Of a stretch of DNA of 64,000 bases, positions 61,310-64,000 are shown piece after piece. Every line of letters starts with the position of its first letter. The stretch's first letter is position 1. Below the pieces are notes generated by a model. That model saw only the letters and a list, made by a program, of their open reading frames with translations. It was not told the DNA's origin and did no database searches. The stretch is from JAKZVK01 sp965248255 (GTDB lineage: Bacteria > Acidobacteriota > Terriglobia > Bryobacterales > UBA6623): NCBI GenBank assembly GCA_965248255.1, contig CBDFIW010000004.1, forward strand, positions 2,914,001 through 2,978,000, read 5' to 3'. A program made the position numbers and the translations under genes.

Positions 61310-62194
61310 ATGCCCGAAAGAGTCCGCAAGGCTGTCTTCCCCGCGGCCGGATGGGGCACCCGCTTTCTGCCCGCCACCAAGTCGCAGCCCAAAGAGATGC
61401 TGCCGCTGGTGGATAAGCCCATCATCCAATATGGGGTCGAGGAAGCCCGACTGTCGGGCATTGACAACATGATCCTCGTCACCGGCCGTGGCAAGGCGGC
61501 CATCGAAGACCACTTCGACGTGAGCTTCGAGCTGGAACAGGTGCTCCGAGAGCGCAACAAGACCGCCGATCTGGAGATGGTGCGGAGCATCTCCGATCTG
61601 ATTCAGGTCTCCAGCGTTCGGCAGAAGTCAGCTCTGGGGCTGGGACACGCGGTGTGGGTGGCCAAAGAGTTGGTGGCCGGCGAGCCTTTCGCCGTCATCC
61701 TGGCCGACGACGTGATCGACGCTGAGACGCCGTGTCTCAAGCAACTGCTCGACGTCCAGCAGAGCGTCGGCGGCGCGGTGATCGCCGTCATGGAGGTCCC
61801 CCGGGACCAAATCTCGGCCTACGGCGTCGTCGATGTCGAGCCGGTGAAATCCGGGAACGCCAACGATCGACTCTACCGGGTGAAAGATCTGGTCGAGAAA
61901 CCGCCGGCGGACAAAGCCCCGTCCAATCTTGCGATCATCGGGCGATACGTGCTTCCGCCGACCGTTTTCGAGTGCCTCGAAACGATCACGCCGGGCAGCG
62001 GAGGCGAACTGCAACTCACCGACGGCCTAAGGAAGCTGATGGAACGCGAACCGGTCTACGCATACCGCTTCGAGGGCAGGCGCTACGACGCGGGCGACAA
62101 GTTGGGGTTCCTCACGGCAACCGTGGAACTCGCTCTGTATCATGACAAGGTCGGTGACGAATTCCGCAACTATCTGAAGTCCCTCGATCTCTAA
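61310..62194 (+). CDS. galU: UTP-glucose-1-phosphate uridylyltransferase
   Basis: 294 residues from ATG 61310 with AGAGGG four bases upstream; a longer frame from 61250 lacks support. Motifs: A-V-F-P-A-A-G-W-G-T-R-F-L-P-A-T-K (nucleotide loop), P-K-E-M-L-P-L-V-D-K-P, V-E-K-P, G-R-Y-V-L and F-E-G-R-R-Y-D-A-G-D-K. It makes UDP-glucose for surface glycans. Divergent from the heme operon. Confidence 0.95.
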   Translation: MPERVRKAVFPAAGWGTRFLPATKSQPKEMLPLVDKPIIQYGVEEARLSGIDNMILVTGRGKAAIEDHFDVSFELEQVLRERNKTADLEMVRSISDLIQVSSVRQKSALGLGHAVWVAKELVAGEPFAVILADDVIDAETPCLKQLLDVQQSVGGAVIAVMEVPRDQISAYGVVDVEPVKSGNANDRLYRVKDLVEKPPADKAPSNLAIIGRYVLPPTVFECLETITPGSGGELQLTDGLRKLMEREPVYAYRFEGRRYDAGDKLGFLTATVELALYHDKVGDEFRNYLKSLDL

Positions 62195-62316
62195 GCGCGT
62201 AGCCACGGTTTCCGGCCTTGTGGCGCGGGCCTCCTGGCCGCCGTTTCCGCCCCACACAGCCCCTCCTCTAGACACGAGACCGATGAGGGCCGACGGAGAC
62301 TTAGTGCGAAGGGACT

Positions 62317-62949
62317 TCAAGCCACCATACCCTTGGGTTTCGCGAGCTGTGACTCGAGCGCCTGGTTTCTGGCTTCAAGCTCCTCGATCCGGTCGTGAAG
62401 TCCTTGCACTATGGGCTGCATCTCGTCGGCGGTATACCGTGGCTGGATGTGCTGTGTGTAGTTGACGTCCCAGGCCTCAACGTGAAACACCAGGGCCCGC
62501 TGGGGCCGGGCTGGATAGTCGGGGTCGTGCACTTGGTCTAGGAGCGAGGGGTTATCCTCGATGAACTCCGCGGTGCCCCAGATCTTGATGCGGTGTTGGT
62601 TTGGGTAATCCATCAAGAAGATGAACGCTTTGTTGTTCTCGGCCAGATTGCCCAATGAGATGTACTGGGCGTTGCCGGCGTAGTCGGCCATCGCCAGGGT
62701 CTTGCGGTCGAGCACTTTCAAGAAGCCCTTCGGACCTCCGCGATGCTGGATGTAGGGCCGCCCGTCGGCGCCGGCGGTGCCAAGGTAGAAGAATTCGCGT
62801 TCCGCGATGAGCTCCTCCAGCGAAGGAGTGATTACATCGTTCCAACCTCCCCGCTGCTCCATCTTGGCGTAGGCGGCTCGAGAACCTCGTGCCTGCTGGG
62901 CGGCCTTGACGGCTGGGGTAAAGGCGATGTCGCTGATAGGGCGGGCCAT
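62317..62949 (-). CDS. Pyridoxamine 5'-phosphate oxidase-fold protein
   Basis: 210 residues from ATG 62949 (GGAG six bases upstream; alternative starts at 62961 and 62973). It has the split-barrel flavin fold signature: F-F-Y-L-G-T-A-G-A-D-G-R-P-Y-I-Q-H-R-G-G-P-K-G split over two strands, then D-Y-A-G-N and I-W-G-T-A-E-F. The last 25 residues form a short coiled coil. It is probably a flavin- or F420-binding oxidoreductase of unknown substrate. Confidence 0.87.
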   Translation of the reverse strand: MARPISDIAFTPAVKAAQQARGSRAAYAKMEQRGGWNDVITPSLEELIAEREFFYLGTAGADGRPYIQHRGGPKGFLKVLDRKTLAMADYAGNAQYISLGNLAENNKAFIFLMDYPNQHRIKIWGTAEFIEDNPSLLDQVHDPDYPARPQRALVFHVEAWDVNYTQHIQPRYTADEMQPIVQGLHDRIEELEARNQALESQLAKPKGMVA

Positions 62950-63011
62950 GTTCGTCTCCATAAGCAGGGCCACCGATTCAATAGCGGCGGCCCGATCGAC
63001 GTGTCGTCTGT

Positions 63012-63920
63012 TTACGCGACGGCAGCCTGGTCGCGTTGGCGTACAACATTCCTTTCGAGGAAATCTTGCATCAGGTTGGCGATGACCTCTCCGTCTTCCT
63101 CCAGTGCGAAATGCCCGGTGTCGAGCAGGTGGAAGTCGACGTTGTTCAGGTCACGCTTGTAGGGTTCGGCGCCTTCGCCGGGGAAGATGTAGTCGTTCTT
63201 TCCCCAAGCGACGAGCGTCGGGGGCTGATGCTTGCGGAAGTAAGCCTGCCACTCGGGGTAGAGGGGCGGATTCGTCCCATAGCTGTGAAACAGCTCGATC
63301 TGGATGTCTTTGTTCCCCGGACGGTCGAGCAAGTACTGGTCGTTGAACCAATTGTCCGGTGCGATGGTTTCGACGTTGCGAACGCCGTGCGTGTACTGCC
63401 ACTTCGTCGCCTCGATCGTCAGCAGCGAGTCGCGAAGGACCTTGGCGTTCTCGGGCGTCTTATCCTTCCAGTAGGCCTTGATCGGGTTCCAGAAGTCCCG
63501 AAGGCCCTCTTCGTAGGCGTTGCCGTTCTGAACGATCAGGGACTCCACACGGTCTGGACGACGCGCCGCAATGCGGTAGCCGACCGGGGCGCCATAGTCC
63601 ATCAAGTAGAGGCTGTAGCTGTTGATTCCGACCTCGTCGATGAACTGCTCGACGACACGAGCAAGGTTGTCGAACGAGTAGCCAAAGTCCTTCAGGTCGG
63701 GCATCGCGCTTGCGCCGAAGCCCGGGTAGTCGGGAGCAACCAGGTGGAAGCGATCGGACAACCGCGGAATCAAGTTGCGAAACATGTGTGACGAAGTGGG
63801 AAAGCCGTGCAGCAGCAGGACCGTCGGGGCATCCTGGGGACCGGCTTCGCGATAGAAGATTTCCAGTCCGTCGATTTCGACCGTTCGATGGTGTGTCGGG
63901 TTTACTGTGGTCTGTGACAT
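63012..63920 (-). CDS. Alpha/beta-hydrolase, haloalkane-dehalogenase/epoxide-hydrolase type
   Basis: 302 residues; GAGGAG lies eight bases before the ATG. Motifs: L-L-H-G-F-P-T-S (oxyanion HGxP), P-D-Y-P-G-F-G, the nucleophile elbow L-M-D-Y-G-A-P-V-G with Asp instead of Ser, and D-T-G-H-F-A-L-E-E-D with the catalytic His. An Asp nucleophile points to dehalogenase or epoxide-hydrolase chemistry, not esterase. The stop is about 60 bp from the upstream oxidase-fold gene, suggesting an operon. The last 80 bases of the window hold its promoter side only. Confidence 0.9.
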   Translation of the reverse strand: MSQTTVNPTHHRTVEIDGLEIFYREAGPQDAPTVLLLHGFPTSSHMFRNLIPRLSDRFHLVAPDYPGFGASAMPDLKDFGYSFDNLARVVEQFIDEVGINSYSLYLMDYGAPVGYRIAARRPDRVESLIVQNGNAYEEGLRDFWNPIKAYWKDKTPENAKVLRDSLLTIEATKWQYTHGVRNVETIAPDNWFNDQYLLDRPGNKDIQIELFHSYGTNPPLYPEWQAYFRKHQPPTLVAWGKNDYIFPGEGAEPYKRDLNNVDFHLLDTGHFALEEDGEVIANLMQDFLERNVVRQRDQAAVA

Positions 63921-64000
63921 TGCTCTTCTCCTCTGATTAGTGGGTATCGGTAAAGATGCGGGGCCGCGCGGGCGGCCCCCATGCCCGGACTGAAGTTACT

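Overview
The window is high-GC bacterial DNA with acidobacterial character. This rests on an Oar-type TonB-dependent receptor with a carboxypeptidase-regulatory N-terminal domain, a PVC-type dehydrogenase/HEAT/cytochrome lipoprotein, Tat-exported sugar-acid enzymes, a secreted S9 peptidase and remnants of Pkn-type kinases. Acidobacteriota (Bryobacterales-like) is my best guess; it is an inference from family content, not from a marker gene.

Layout. 1-2307: a rearranged scar in which one DUF2339 gene is split between both strands and joined to a broken methyltransferase and a broken DUF2147 gene, with a 412-bp MITE-like element between. 2362-25126: ordinary chromosome. It holds two Tat-exported enolase-superfamily paralogues, nfeD plus slipin, a SPOR protein, lipA-lnt, an S9 peptidase, an SDR, an MlrC-like M81 protein, a large heme lipoprotein, a mannonate dehydratase-like protein, a YyaL/DUF255 thioredoxin protein and a PQQ-like propeller protein. 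Much of this looks like uptake and oxidation of sugar acids and peptides at the cell surface.

25127-56247: an IS-rich island. It contains IS110, IS5 (two different types), IS630 (two different types, each present twice), IS3 and IS1380 sequences. Between them lie an APC permease, a MetE-like protein, a composite-transposon-like block (33103-40634) carrying lower-GC cargo (phosphoesterase, sialidase remnant, TonB receptor, GntR remnant), an SDR plus an intact sialidase, and a decayed conjugative plasmid. The plasmid part has two small genes with matching hairpin leaders, a thermonuclease pseudogene, iterons, repA, trbB and a broken traG. Just beyond it is the 3' half of a tRNA-Val(CAC) gene, the kind of footprint left by site-specific integration. 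Kinase N-lobe remnants, a TlpA-like thioredoxin with a His-rich tail and a truncated wecE complete the island.

56263-64000: chromosome resumes with a SAM methyltransferase, a Gfo/Idh/MocA oxidoreductase, the overlapping heme operon (ccsA/hemX-like, hemA, hemC), galU, a pyridoxamine-phosphate-oxidase-fold protein and an alpha/beta hydrolase.

The observations I find most worth following are the structured non-coding ends of the IS110 element (candidate bridge RNA, with an orphan copy 25 kb away), the plasmid replicon with its overlapping traG-trbB-repA genes next to a tRNA-Val fragment, and the paired hairpin leaders of two small plasmid genes. I did not find an intact, clearly new multi-gene system.
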